This document shows, piece after piece, positions 48,434 to 56,421 of a stretch of DNA of 64,000 nt; within the stretch, counting starts at the first letter, position 1; every line of letters begins with the position of its first letter. The stretch covers positions 62,001 through 126,000 of the forward strand of contig CAVQRC010000016.1 of assembly GCA_963715045.1 (NCBI GenBank), read 5' to 3'. Position numbers and translations under genes: made by a program. The notes beneath the pieces are model-generated. The model searched no databases. It had not been told where the DNA came from and saw nothing but the letters and a program-made list of their open reading frames with translations. Origin of the DNA: CAVQRC01 sp963715045. GTDB lineage: Bacteria > Planctomycetota > Planctomycetia > Pirellulales > Lacipirellulaceae.

Positions 48434-50251
48434 CTATTGGGGCGCGAAACTTTTTTGGACCGAGACTTCGCGGATGCCGCCGCTGTCGGGCTCGAACGCC
48501 CGCATGCGAATCTCGATCGCCCGAAGCGGGTATGGATAAGGAGGTGAGGTCTCGCGCTCAGACGCCTCGTCGACACCGCCATACTGTTCGGAGTTCTGTC
48601 CGCCTAACGCCGAGACCACGTATTCCGGATTGTCCACGCCATCGGAGCCCTCGTCGATCTGTTCCGCAGGGTCTCGCCAACTGTCGAGCCCATTCTGCGA
48701 CAAGTGCACCGCATTCGCCCGATCCTGGTCCAAACCGTCGTACTCGTAGTGCAGAGACCAGGTATCGTAGACGCCCCCCATCGCGGCCAGCAGCGTCCGG
48801 CGAGGACTCGCAGGGTAGCCTCGGGCGAGCAGCCCGCTCTTGGGGTGCATTTCCCAGGAAAACATCGATGCCGGATTACCGGGAGCAACGGTCCTGTTCC
48901 ACTGCTCGCGAGCGGTTCGAGTACTCAACCAGTTACTGTCGACATCTCCGGTGGAGACCCCGTAACTCAAATCGACGTACGCTCCCTGAGAGACCGGTTG
49001 CACATTGGATCCTGCCGGAGGAGCGGCGACCAACCTGCTCCAACCCGGATCCACGGGCGTCAGGGCAATGTCGGGGTCATCGTTGAAGTCGGCCACGACC
49101 GATGCGAGCGGGTCGTAGACACGGACGTCGAAAGCCAGCACGTTCGCGAGCACGATATCCTCCCCAGCGCGAACGCCCTCGAGTGGCCTCAGCGTACTCG
49201 TCCAGTCCACCGTGTTATCCGTCGGATCAGGCGGGCCCAGGGCGCGGATTTTGGCAGTATCGATTTCGAACGGAAATCCCTCGATCCGAGTGGCGTTGGT
49301 CAGCCCTTGCGTAAAGACCGGAGCGACCGCGCTTGAACCGGCGATCAGGCCGCTGGTGCCGGGCCACCGACCGAAGCGGTTCTCGCGTCGAGTGAGGTCT
49401 GCCAGGGTGTTGGGGATCCACACCCCGTTTTCGAGTCGGGCGGAGATATCGTACAGCTGAAAAAACTCTCGCGCAGTTGGCGGTTCTGAGTTGTTGTATT
49501 GCGACTGGAGAACCGCGAGTTCTTCCTTCAGCCAGGGGGCGATCAGCAGCGTACGTCGGTAGATCGTACGCAATCCGGCCTCGGGGGCACCCGGCACATC
49601 GCTGACGGGATTCTCGACGGCGAACCAGATGACCTCGGCGACGGGGGACTCCACAGTCCCCAGGTTGCCGAAGCGTCCTTTGAACGGACGATCGAACCGC
49701 CGCGTGGTAAACGCCAGGATGTCATCAAAGTCTCCGAGTCCGCTGAGCCGCGGGTTGGTGGCCGTGGTCTGGCCGGTGACCGTGGCATACCCGTCACCAC
49801 TCCGCTGGGCCGAGATGGGAATCAAGGACTCACCGTTCAATCCCCAGTTGGCCGGATTGGAGTCCAGGGTCAAAGGGCTGGGATTGATGTCGCTGTATCT
49901 GCCTTCCACGATTTCGAAGTAGCCCATCGCCGACTCGGGCCGGGTCCACGGAAGGAGCGAACAGGTATGACCGGCAAGATCGGCCTCGAGCAGATTACGC
50001 GCGGTCCGCACCATGTTCGCCATTTCGATGCCGGCCCGACGCTGTCGCACGCTCTGGCCGATGCTGGCAAAGATGTTGACGACGGCAGCCATCATCAGGA
50101 GGGTGATCGCCATGGCGACCAGCATCTCGACGAGGGTCAGTCCGCGGTGAGGGCGGCGGTGAGGGCGGCGGTGAGGGCGGCAGCGGCACCCGCCAACCGG
50201 TTGATCGCCAAACGGGTAGCGGAGTTGAGGCGTTAAGCGACCCTGAATCAT
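48434..50251 (-). CDS. Long prepilin-like protein (PilW/GspJ type) with repeat-containing leader
   Basis: 605 residues, intact. The prepilin peptidase site and N-terminal helix are RGLTLVEMLVAMAITLLMMAAVVNIF, given here in its parts RG|LTLVEML and the hydrophobic run. The leader before the site is about 36 residues and contains PHRRPHRRPHR from three copies of a 12-bp repeat. The large C-terminal part (about 540 residues) is rich in beta-type segments and Trp/Asn and is far longer than a pilin. Related planctomycete proteins are annotated as type II secretion pseudopilin J or PilW-like. Likely function: a pseudopilin or surface fibre tip; exact role unknown. Start ATG 50251. Confidence 0.75.
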   Translation of the reverse strand: MIQGRLTPQLRYPFGDQPVGGCRCRPHRRPHRRPHRGLTLVEMLVAMAITLLMMAAVVNIFASIGQSVRQRRAGIEMANMVRTARNLLEADLAGHTCSLLPWTRPESAMGYFEIVEGRYSDINPSPLTLDSNPANWGLNGESLIPISAQRSGDGYATVTGQTTATNPRLSGLGDFDDILAFTTRRFDRPFKGRFGNLGTVESPVAEVIWFAVENPVSDVPGAPEAGLRTIYRRTLLIAPWLKEELAVLQSQYNNSEPPTAREFFQLYDISARLENGVWIPNTLADLTRRENRFGRWPGTSGLIAGSSAVAPVFTQGLTNATRIEGFPFEIDTAKIRALGPPDPTDNTVDWTSTLRPLEGVRAGEDIVLANVLAFDVRVYDPLASVVADFNDDPDIALTPVDPGWSRLVAAPPAGSNVQPVSQGAYVDLSYGVSTGDVDSNWLSTRTAREQWNRTVAPGNPASMFSWEMHPKSGLLARGYPASPRRTLLAAMGGVYDTWSLHYEYDGLDQDRANAVHLSQNGLDSWRDPAEQIDEGSDGVDNPEYVVSALGGQNSEQYGGVDEASERETSPPYPYPLRAIEIRMRAFEPDSGGIREVSVQKSFAPQ

Positions 50252-50340
50252 TACGGACTCTCTCTGTCGAAAGGGGTGTTAGGAGGCCGCCCCTGCAACT
50301 TCCCTCACCCATCATATTGCACCGGACCCCTGCGAATACG

Positions 50341-51357
50341 TCAAGAATTGGCCTTTTTCCAGGCGATGAATTCCGCAACCGTGAGCTCCAGGTCCTGTTC
50401 CGGGGCCAAATCGACGGTACGGCGGAGTTTGCCCAGATTGGGCACGCGTACGCGAACGTCCTGGAAGTCGTCGGAATAGGCTTCCCGGTAGGATTGATAT
50501 TCGATGGACAATTGGGGGTCGATCTGGCGAATCACGATCCCCGCGAGTTCAGCGATCGTCACCGGCCGGTCGCTGCCGATGTTGTACACGCCGCCCACCG
50601 CCGCCGGAGTCGCCATGAGCGCCAAGACGGTCCGCACGATGTCGCGGACGGCAGCGAAACAGCGAATCTGCTGGCCATCATCGTGGACGATCGGCGACCG
50701 TCCGGCCAGCGCCCGTTCCACGAAACGCGGGAGAACCATGCCGAAGTCTCCCCGTTGCCGAGGGCCGATGACGTTGAAGAACCGACCAATCACGACCGGG
50801 AGATGATATTGCCGCCAGTAGGCGAGGCCGAGAAACTCGTCGATCGCTTTGGACGCACCGTACGACCAGCGTGCACAGTCGGTGCTGCCAAACACGAGGT
50901 CCGCATTTTCGTGCCAGTCGCCGGACGGGTTCTTGCCGTACACTTCGCTGCTGCTGGCCAGGAAAACCTGTTGCTGGCGACCCTCATCGCGGAGTTTCGC
51001 CATTTCCCCGAGGAGCAGTTGCACCGGGCGGATATTGCATTCGATAGACTCGATCGGGTTGTCGGCGATCCGCTGCACGCCGACGGAAGCCGCCAGGTGA
51101 TACACTTCGTCCGCAGATGGCAACAGGGTCGCGATCACGTCCGGATCGCTGGCCGAACCGTGCACGATGTTCAGCAGGGGATCGTGGCGGACGGCGGCCA
51201 GATTGGACAAACTGCCGGTCGAGATGTCATCCACGACGACCACGCGTTTGCCGGCGGCCAGCAGGGCTTCGGTCAAGTAACTGCCGATGAACCCCGCGCC
51301 GCCGGTGACGAGGGCAGAGGTCGATGCGGACGGGGCGTTGGGCTCGGTAGAGGGCAC
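50341..51357 (-). CDS. NAD-dependent sugar-nucleotide epimerase/dehydratase
   Basis: 338 residues of the extended SDR family. NAD-binding VTGGAGFIGSYLTEAL, VVVVDDISTGSLSNL, EVYHLAASVGVQRIADNP, SSSEVYGKNP (catalytic Ser), SYGASKAIDEFL (catalytic YxxxK), RFFNVIGPRQRGDFGMVLP, GVYNIGSDRP. The ASVGV and NVIGPRQ motifs resemble UDP-glucose 4-epimerase and UDP-glucuronate decarboxylase relatives, so it probably makes activated sugars for polysaccharide. The start codon is GTG 51357. The terC-like gene lies 17 bases upstream on the same strand, so they may be co-transcribed. Intact. Confidence 0.87.
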   Translation of the reverse strand: MPSTEPNAPSASTSALVTGGAGFIGSYLTEALLAAGKRVVVVDDISTGSLSNLAAVRHDPLLNIVHGSASDPDVIATLLPSADEVYHLAASVGVQRIADNPIESIECNIRPVQLLLGEMAKLRDEGRQQQVFLASSSEVYGKNPSGDWHENADLVFGSTDCARWSYGASKAIDEFLGLAYWRQYHLPVVIGRFFNVIGPRQRGDFGMVLPRFVERALAGRSPIVHDDGQQIRCFAAVRDIVRTVLALMATPAAVGGVYNIGSDRPVTIAELAGIVIRQIDPQLSIEYQSYREAYSDDFQDVRVRVPNLGKLRRTVDLAPEQDLELTVAEFIAWKKANS

Positions 51358-51374
51358 CGCGATCTCGGCAGCAC

Positions 51375-52502
51375 TTAGTCGGATGGTTTGCGAGCTTCCC
51401 CGGTCGCCGAGGGAGCCTGTGAGGGTGCGTCGTCAACATCCGGGGGGACCATCGGGGCGCCCCTGGTCGCCGCCAGGGTGCCGGTCACTTCTTGATCCTT
51501 ACGGTCACCAGTCACAGCAGGATCGTCTGGCTCGGACGCGTCCTGGCTGGATTTGGTGGATCGCCCGACCAGCACACTGATCAACATCGATCCAAAGATC
51601 AGCACGGCGATCACCAGCAATGAGACCACGATTGACGGGTGCCAGTATTCCTTCACCAGCATCTTGATTCCGATAAAGATCAGCACGGCCGCCAGGCCGT
51701 ACTTGAGAAAGCGGAAGAGGTCGATCACACCGGCCAGGAGGAAGTACAGGGCTCGAAGCCCCATGATCGCAAACACGTTGGACGTGAAGATGATGAAGGT
51801 ACTGCTCGTCAATCCAAAGATGGCCGGAATGCTGTCGATGGCGAATACGACGTCCGTGCTTTCCACAACCAGCAGTACGAGAAACAGGCTGGTCACATAG
51901 GGCTTTCCGTTGAGCCGCACAAAGAACCGGTCTCCATGAACACCCGGAGCGACAGGCAGGTACTGCCGCGCGAACCTCATCAGCAGATTCTTGTCGGGAT
52001 CGACATCGGTTTCTTTCGAGACCAGCATCTTGCCACCGGTCCACAGCAGGATCATCCCGAAGATGTAGAGCACCCACTCGAATCTTTCGAGAATCTCTGC
52101 CGCCAGCAGTATGAACGACAGCCGCATCAAGATCGCGCCGAAGATCCCCCAGAAGAGCACGCGGTACTGGTATTTGAGGGGGACGCGGAAGTAGGAAAAG
52201 ATGACCAGAAAGACGAACACGTTGTCCATCGAGAGGGCCCACTCGACGAGGTACCCTGCCAGAAACTCGGACGCGGCTTGACCCCCGAAGCGGAGCCAGA
52301 CCCAGCCGTTAAACACCAGCGACAGGCTGACCCAGAACAGGGTCCACATCGCCGAGGCCCGGAGCGAGGGCTCGCTGCTCTTCTTGTGGAGCACGAACAT
52401 GTCGAGCCCCAGCAGCAGCGTCACGGCCGCGCAGAATACGACCCAGAACAGCGGACTGACTTCCAGAGCCGCGACGATTGGCACGAGGCAGAACAACGAC
52501 AC
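51375..52502 (-). CDS. TerC-family membrane protein
   Basis: 375 residues with nine or so membrane helices and the two TerC signatures: VEWALSMDNVFVFLVI and VVESTDVVFAIDSIPAIFGLT, whose acidic residues are thought to bind metal. TerC/Alx proteins export Mn2+ or support secreted-protein metallation and tellurite resistance. The C-terminal 70 residues are a polar tail. Start codon GTG 52502. I looked for a yybP-ykoY Mn2+ riboswitch upstream and did not see one. Intact. Confidence 0.9.
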   Translation of the reverse strand: MSLFCLVPIVAALEVSPLFWVVFCAAVTLLLGLDMFVLHKKSSEPSLRASAMWTLFWVSLSLVFNGWVWLRFGGQAASEFLAGYLVEWALSMDNVFVFLVIFSYFRVPLKYQYRVLFWGIFGAILMRLSFILLAAEILERFEWVLYIFGMILLWTGGKMLVSKETDVDPDKNLLMRFARQYLPVAPGVHGDRFFVRLNGKPYVTSLFLVLLVVESTDVVFAIDSIPAIFGLTSSTFIIFTSNVFAIMGLRALYFLLAGVIDLFRFLKYGLAAVLIFIGIKMLVKEYWHPSIVVSLLVIAVLIFGSMLISVLVGRSTKSSQDASEPDDPAVTGDRKDQEVTGTLAATRGAPMVPPDVDDAPSQAPSATGEARKPSD

Positions 52503-52595
52503 GATCGAGAGCGGGGTGAAAGCGCGATCCGCCAGCGTCGGGCGGGGAAACCGGCCCGTATTCTATCGGCTCAGACCCGCACCGGCAGGGGCCCT

Positions 52596-52695
52596 TGTCT
52601 CCCAGTCCTCCCAGTCTCCCAGTCTCCCGTCTCCCTGTCTCCCGGTCTCCTTGTCTCCTTGTCTCCCTTGTCTCCCTGTCTCCCTCGTCTCCCCT
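52596..52695. repeat. Octamer tandem array GTCTCC type ending at fliA
   Basis: About 12 copies, mixing CCCAGTCT, CCTTGTCT and CCCTGTCT units. It ends 4 bases before the fliA stop codon, so it is part of the fliA transcript's 3' region. Confidence 0.88.
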
Positions 52696-52698
52696 CCC

Positions 52699-53490
52699 TC
52701 AAGTCCCGAACTCGGGTCGGCGACGGCCAAGCTGAGCCTGCAGGCGTTGCACGATCGCGCTGTGCATCTGGCTCACGCGGCTCTCGGAGAGTGCGAGCGT
52801 TTGCCCGATCTCTTTCATTGTGAGCTCTTCATAGTAGTAGAGGATGATGATCAGGCGTTCGTTGCGATTGAGGCCTTTGGTGACCAGCCGCATCAGATCG
52901 GACTTCTGAATTCTGCGGGTTGGATCTTCCCCCTTCTTGTCCTCGAGAATGTCGATCTCGCGGACGTCCTTGTAGCTGTCGGTTTCATACCACTTCTTGT
53001 TGAGGCTCACGAGGTTGACGGCGTTGGCCTCGGTGACCATTTTCTCCAGCTCGGGCACGCTCAAGCCCATCTGAGCAGCCAGCTCGTTTTCGTTGGGCTG
53101 CCGGCCGAGACGCGCTTCGAGAGTCTTGATCGCCTCGTTGAGCTTGCTCGCCTTGCTGCGGACCAGCCGCGGAACCCAGTCCATGGTCCGCAATTCGTCG
53201 AGCATCGCGCCGCGGATCCGGGGCACGCAGTACGTCTCGAACTTAACCCCTCGTTCGAGGTCGAACGCGGCGATCGCGTCCATCAGCCCGAAGACACCCG
53301 CTGATATCAGGTCGTCGAGTTCCACGCCTTCGGGAAGCCGAGCCCAGATCCGTTCGCCGTTGTACTTGACCAAGGGCAGATAGTTTTCGACGAGTCGGTT
53401 GCGAAGTGGTTCGGTCGGATTCGCCTTGAAGGCAATCCAGGTCGCTTCGATATCCGTGTCCTGCTTCCGTGCAGTTGCAACGCTCGCCAT
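52699..53490 (-). CDS. fliA: Flagellar sigma factor 28 (FliA)
   Basis: Directs RNA polymerase to late flagellar genes. About 263 residues. Region 2 (LVENYLPLVKYNGERIWARLP, DDLISAGVFGLMDAIAAFD, GVKFETYCVPRIRGAMLDELR), region 3 (LEARLGRQPNENELAAQMGL) and region 4 (LNRNERLIIILYYYEELTMKEIGQTLALSESRVSQMHSAIV) are all present. ATG 53490 is chosen because GGAGG lies 5 bases upstream; the frame is open to 53511. The FlgM-like regulator is at 42027. It is the last gene of a minus-strand flagellar group that includes flhA, flhF and flhG. Intact. Confidence 0.95.
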   Translation of the reverse strand: MASVATARKQDTDIEATWIAFKANPTEPLRNRLVENYLPLVKYNGERIWARLPEGVELDDLISAGVFGLMDAIAAFDLERGVKFETYCVPRIRGAMLDELRTMDWVPRLVRSKASKLNEAIKTLEARLGRQPNENELAAQMGLSVPELEKMVTEANAVNLVSLNKKWYETDSYKDVREIDILEDKKGEDPTRRIQKSDLMRLVTKGLNRNERLIIILYYYEELTMKEIGQTLALSESRVSQMHSAIVQRLQAQLGRRRPEFGT

Positions 53491-53651
53491 TCGATCCTCC
53501 GTGATCTTCAATCGGGAAGCAGCCTGGCCGGCGGCACCCGCAGGATGTCAATTCTCTTCGATCGCGGAACGCCGCACGGCAGCAAGCTGCGGTGCCGCGT
53601 GTGATCCGTGACCGCCAGGATGGGACCGAGACCGCCGCCAGCCAATTCCTC

Positions 53652-53912
53652 TTACTGGACGGATGTCGGTTGTTCGTCTTCTGCTGCCCGCTTCTGAATT
53701 CTGTCGAGTTCGGTTTCAAATCTTAGGCGAACGAAATCGCGTACCGTCGTTTCGGCGATTCGGCCGACGACCCAGCCTACCAGGGCGAAGATCATCAAGC
53801 TGAAGATCGCTGTTGTCAACGCAGCGTTCGTCCCGGCACCTTGCCAGGCAGATCGCAACAACACGATCACCATCGCAAGGGGACCCAGAATTGCGGCGAA
53901 CTGGCGACCCAT
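53652..53912 (-). CDS. Small membrane protein between fliA and flhG
   Basis: 86 residues. Two hydrophobic helices (FAAILGPLAMVIVLLRSAW and LTTAIFSLMIFALVGWVVGRIA) are followed by a charged helical tail (VRDFVRLRFETELDRIQKRAAEDE). No named family. It lies between fliA (161 bases downstream) and flhG (246 bases upstream) on the same strand, so a flagellar or polar membrane role is suggested by context only. The start is ATG 53912. Composition is not that of a shadow frame. Confidence 0.65.
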   Translation of the reverse strand: MGRQFAAILGPLAMVIVLLRSAWQGAGTNAALTTAIFSLMIFALVGWVVGRIAETTVRDFVRLRFETELDRIQKRAAEDEQPTSVQ

Positions 53913-54158
53913 GCTGGCAACTCTTCAAGGCGTTAAAGTTCGTCCAGCCCCGCCAACTTAACTGGCCTGGGCATGACGACGCTCCTTCTAGGGTTATCGG
54001 CATGACGCGAGTTCGGGTTGAAGGAATTGTGGTGCTTTTTACGACGGTTTGCTTCGCTCGCCCGCGGCGGCGATTCGAGGCGGTGGTGTGTTCCGTGGTA
54101 GCCGGCTTGCCACGAGCGGCCAGGATGCACGGACGGAACCTCGCGAGCGCATGGAACA

Positions 54159-55013
54159 TCAGGCAGCCTCTGCTTTCTCGGCGTCGAGCCACTCCGCAAT
54201 TCGGGCCGTAAGGGTTTCCACCGCAGCGATCAACTCGCCGTCGGGTGGTTGCGGCGGCGTGAAGTCCCACGCGTATTGCTCCACATCTTCGGCAAAGGGA
54301 ATCAAGAACGATTGCCGCGGCTCAGCATCCAGAAACCGGCGGCAAGCCCTGGCAAGGCGCTCGGGCACTTCAGCCGGGTCGATGAGCTTCTTGGCGAGCG
54401 CCACCTCGGGCGGCAGAGACTGGTTGACGATCGTCCACAATGTTGGCAACGCGCGATGGCTGGCGACCTGTTTGAGTCCCGCGTACCCATCCATCAGGGC
54501 GATCGGCTCGGGAGTGGTGACGAGCAGGGTCAGATCGGCGTGCACCCACCACGGCTGGCAGGTCGGGTTCGGGCAGACGCCCGCATCAATCAGCACGACG
54601 TCGGTCTGCGAGCCGAGCCGAGCCAGGGCCTGGAGGGTGTCTTCGATCTGATGTTCCTCAGGTTTCGGCGGAGGATCTCCGTCTCGGCAGCGGGGCAGGA
54701 TTGCGACCCCCGCCGGCCCCTGCATCAGGGTTTCCCGCACCGTTCGTCTTCCGGCAACCACATCGTCGAGCGACCCGGTGACCGGTAACCGGCAGCGATC
54801 GGCGACTTGCCGCGATGATCGATGGCTCTCGACGAACGTCACGCGGCGTCCCCGGCGACGAAGTCCGCCGGCGATCAGGGCCGAGATGGTCGACGCGCCG
54901 CTACCTGGTCGCGCGGCACAAACGCCGACCAGCGGCACGTTACGATGACCGGCTCCACCCCAGAGACCGGTTCGCCGCACCAGGTTCCGCAGTGATTGAG
55001 CTTGATCAGACAT
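54159..55013 (-). CDS. flhG: FlhG/YlxH-like MinD family protein with degenerate Walker A
   Basis: About 284 residues. It begins SDQAQSLRNLVRR, matching the DQAxxLR helix by which FlhG activates the FlhF GTPase. The MinD fold follows: RPGSGASTISALIAGGL at the Walker A position, VTFVESHRSS, VVLIDAGVCPNP, LLVTTPEPIALMDGYAGLKQ. Normal FlhG has KGGxGKT; here both lysines are gone (RPG and GAST), so ATP binding or hydrolysis should be impaired. ATG 55013 places the DQA motif at the N-terminus; ATG 55028 adds five residues. It lies directly downstream of flhF, which fits a role in flagellar number or placement. Confidence 0.83.
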   Translation of the reverse strand: MSDQAQSLRNLVRRTGLWGGAGHRNVPLVGVCAARPGSGASTISALIAGGLRRRGRRVTFVESHRSSRQVADRCRLPVTGSLDDVVAGRRTVRETLMQGPAGVAILPRCRDGDPPPKPEEHQIEDTLQALARLGSQTDVVLIDAGVCPNPTCQPWWVHADLTLLVTTPEPIALMDGYAGLKQVASHRALPTLWTIVNQSLPPEVALAKKLIDPAEVPERLARACRRFLDAEPRQSFLIPFAEDVEQYAWDFTPPQPPDGELIAAVETLTARIAEWLDAEKAEAA

Positions 55014-55101
55014 CGCATGGGTACCCAATGTGACACGTCAATTGAGAACAACGCTGAGATCGATCCGGGCTCGAGGGCCAGGCACACATCCACTTAGACT
55101 T

Positions 55102-56277
55102 TCAATCGGTCGCTGCCGGCATCCCCAGCGCCAGCCGGGCAACGGAGCGGCGTTCGGCCACCAGGATGTCATCCGGCACATTTTGCCCGTCGGTCAAATA
55201 GCTGATGGGCAAGCGGCACTCTCGACACAGTGAAATCAGGTGGCCCAACCCGGTCGCTTCATCCAGCTTGGTCAGCAGCAAGGCAGTCGCCCCGACCTCA
55301 GCGAACCGATCCGCCGTGGTAATCAATTGTCGGGCTCCCGAGGTGGAACTCAGCACCAGATGGACTTCGTCCGCGGTCGCCTCGGCAAGCATCGACTTCA
55401 GTTCCTGGATGCGGACCTCATCGCGAGGACTGCGACCTGCCGTATCGACGAGCACGAGGTCGAGGTTGGCCAGACGGGCGACCGCTTCCCGCATTTCGCG
55501 TGGCGTGGAAACGACTTCCATCGGCAGATCGATGATGTCGGCATAGGTGCGGAGCTGCTCGACGGCGGCGATGCGGTATGTATCGACGGTGATCAGTCCG
55601 ACTTTGCGTTTCTCGCGGAGGCGAAAGTTGGCGGCGAGCTTCGCGATGGTCGTCGTCTTGCCGACTCCGGTCGGACCGACGAGCGCGACGATGCGACGGG
55701 TATTTCTCGGCGTGGCAATCGGCCCGGTAACGTGGATCTCGGCTTCTACCAGTGAGGTAATGCGCGACTTGACGAGAGGCGCCTCGTCGAGGTTGCCTTC
55801 GCGGCGACGTGTCACGCGATCGATCAGCTCTCGGGCGATCTGCTCGTCGACCTCCGCTTCAATCAAGTCTGTAAAGACGTCGAACATCGCAGCGGGCAGC
55901 TCTCCGCCGGGCGTTCCGGTTCTCTGGTACAGCTCTTCGACCAGGCTGGTGAGCTGGTCGAGCTGCCCTTGTACTTGATTACGAAAGTCGGCGCGAAATT
56001 TCTGGCGATAGTCGACGTCAAGATGGGCCTCGGGTACGGTCGCGGGGCGGGTCGGCTCGACCTCGGTAGGAACGCTGGCAGTGCCCTCGGCGGGGCCCCC
56101 GCGGGCAGCCTGAACCGCCGCCGACGCGGCAACTTCGTATTGCTGCCTGCCAAAGAATCTGCCGAGCCAGCCACGGTTCAGCTCGCGCGTGTGGAGCACG
56201 GCTGCGTCCGGTCCCAAATCTTGGCGTACCAGAGCAAGCGCCTGGTGCATCGAGCCGGCACGATAGGTCTTGATCAT
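55102..56277 (-). CDS. flhF: Flagellar SRP-type GTPase FlhF
   Basis: Sets the site and number of flagella as an SRP-like GTPase at the membrane. 391 residues: an N-terminal basic B domain (MIKTYRAGSMHQALALVRQDLGPDAAVLHTR), a four-helix N domain, and the G domain with GPTGVGKTTTIAKLA (G1), DTYRIAAVEQLRTYA (G2), LVDTAGRSPRD (G3) and TKLDEATGLG (G4/closing loop). The start is ATG 56277. flhA is upstream and flhG downstream on the same strand, the classical order. Intact. Confidence 0.95.
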   Translation of the reverse strand: MIKTYRAGSMHQALALVRQDLGPDAAVLHTRELNRGWLGRFFGRQQYEVAASAAVQAARGGPAEGTASVPTEVEPTRPATVPEAHLDVDYRQKFRADFRNQVQGQLDQLTSLVEELYQRTGTPGGELPAAMFDVFTDLIEAEVDEQIARELIDRVTRRREGNLDEAPLVKSRITSLVEAEIHVTGPIATPRNTRRIVALVGPTGVGKTTTIAKLAANFRLREKRKVGLITVDTYRIAAVEQLRTYADIIDLPMEVVSTPREMREAVARLANLDLVLVDTAGRSPRDEVRIQELKSMLAEATADEVHLVLSSTSGARQLITTADRFAEVGATALLLTKLDEATGLGHLISLCRECRLPISYLTDGQNVPDDILVAERRSVARLALGMPAATD

Positions 56278-56282
56278 TCGTT

Positions 56283-56413
56283 AGGGGTCGGGGGTCAGGG
56301 GTCGGGGGTCAGGGGGGATGAAGTCGCGAATGAGTAATGACCAAGGCTTACTTGGCTTCGTCATTGGGGTTTCGGTATTCCTTAGGCATTAGTCATTAGG
56401 CCTTATTCATTCC
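56283..56413. repeat. Heptamer array plus ATTAGTC/AATGACGAAT element between flhA and flhF
   Basis: 56283-56318 has four copies of RGGGGTC. 56327-56413 has GAATGAGTAATGACCAAGGC, CGTCATTGGGGTTTCGG and TTAGGCATTAGTCATTAGGC, the longest member of this family. It fills the whole gap between the flhA stop and the flhF start. Confidence 0.82.
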
Positions 56414-56421
56414 TCTCGGTG

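Noticed and set aside
52503..52595. Mn2+ (yybP-ykoY) riboswitch in front of the TerC gene
   Set aside because: The short leader does not show the conserved core.
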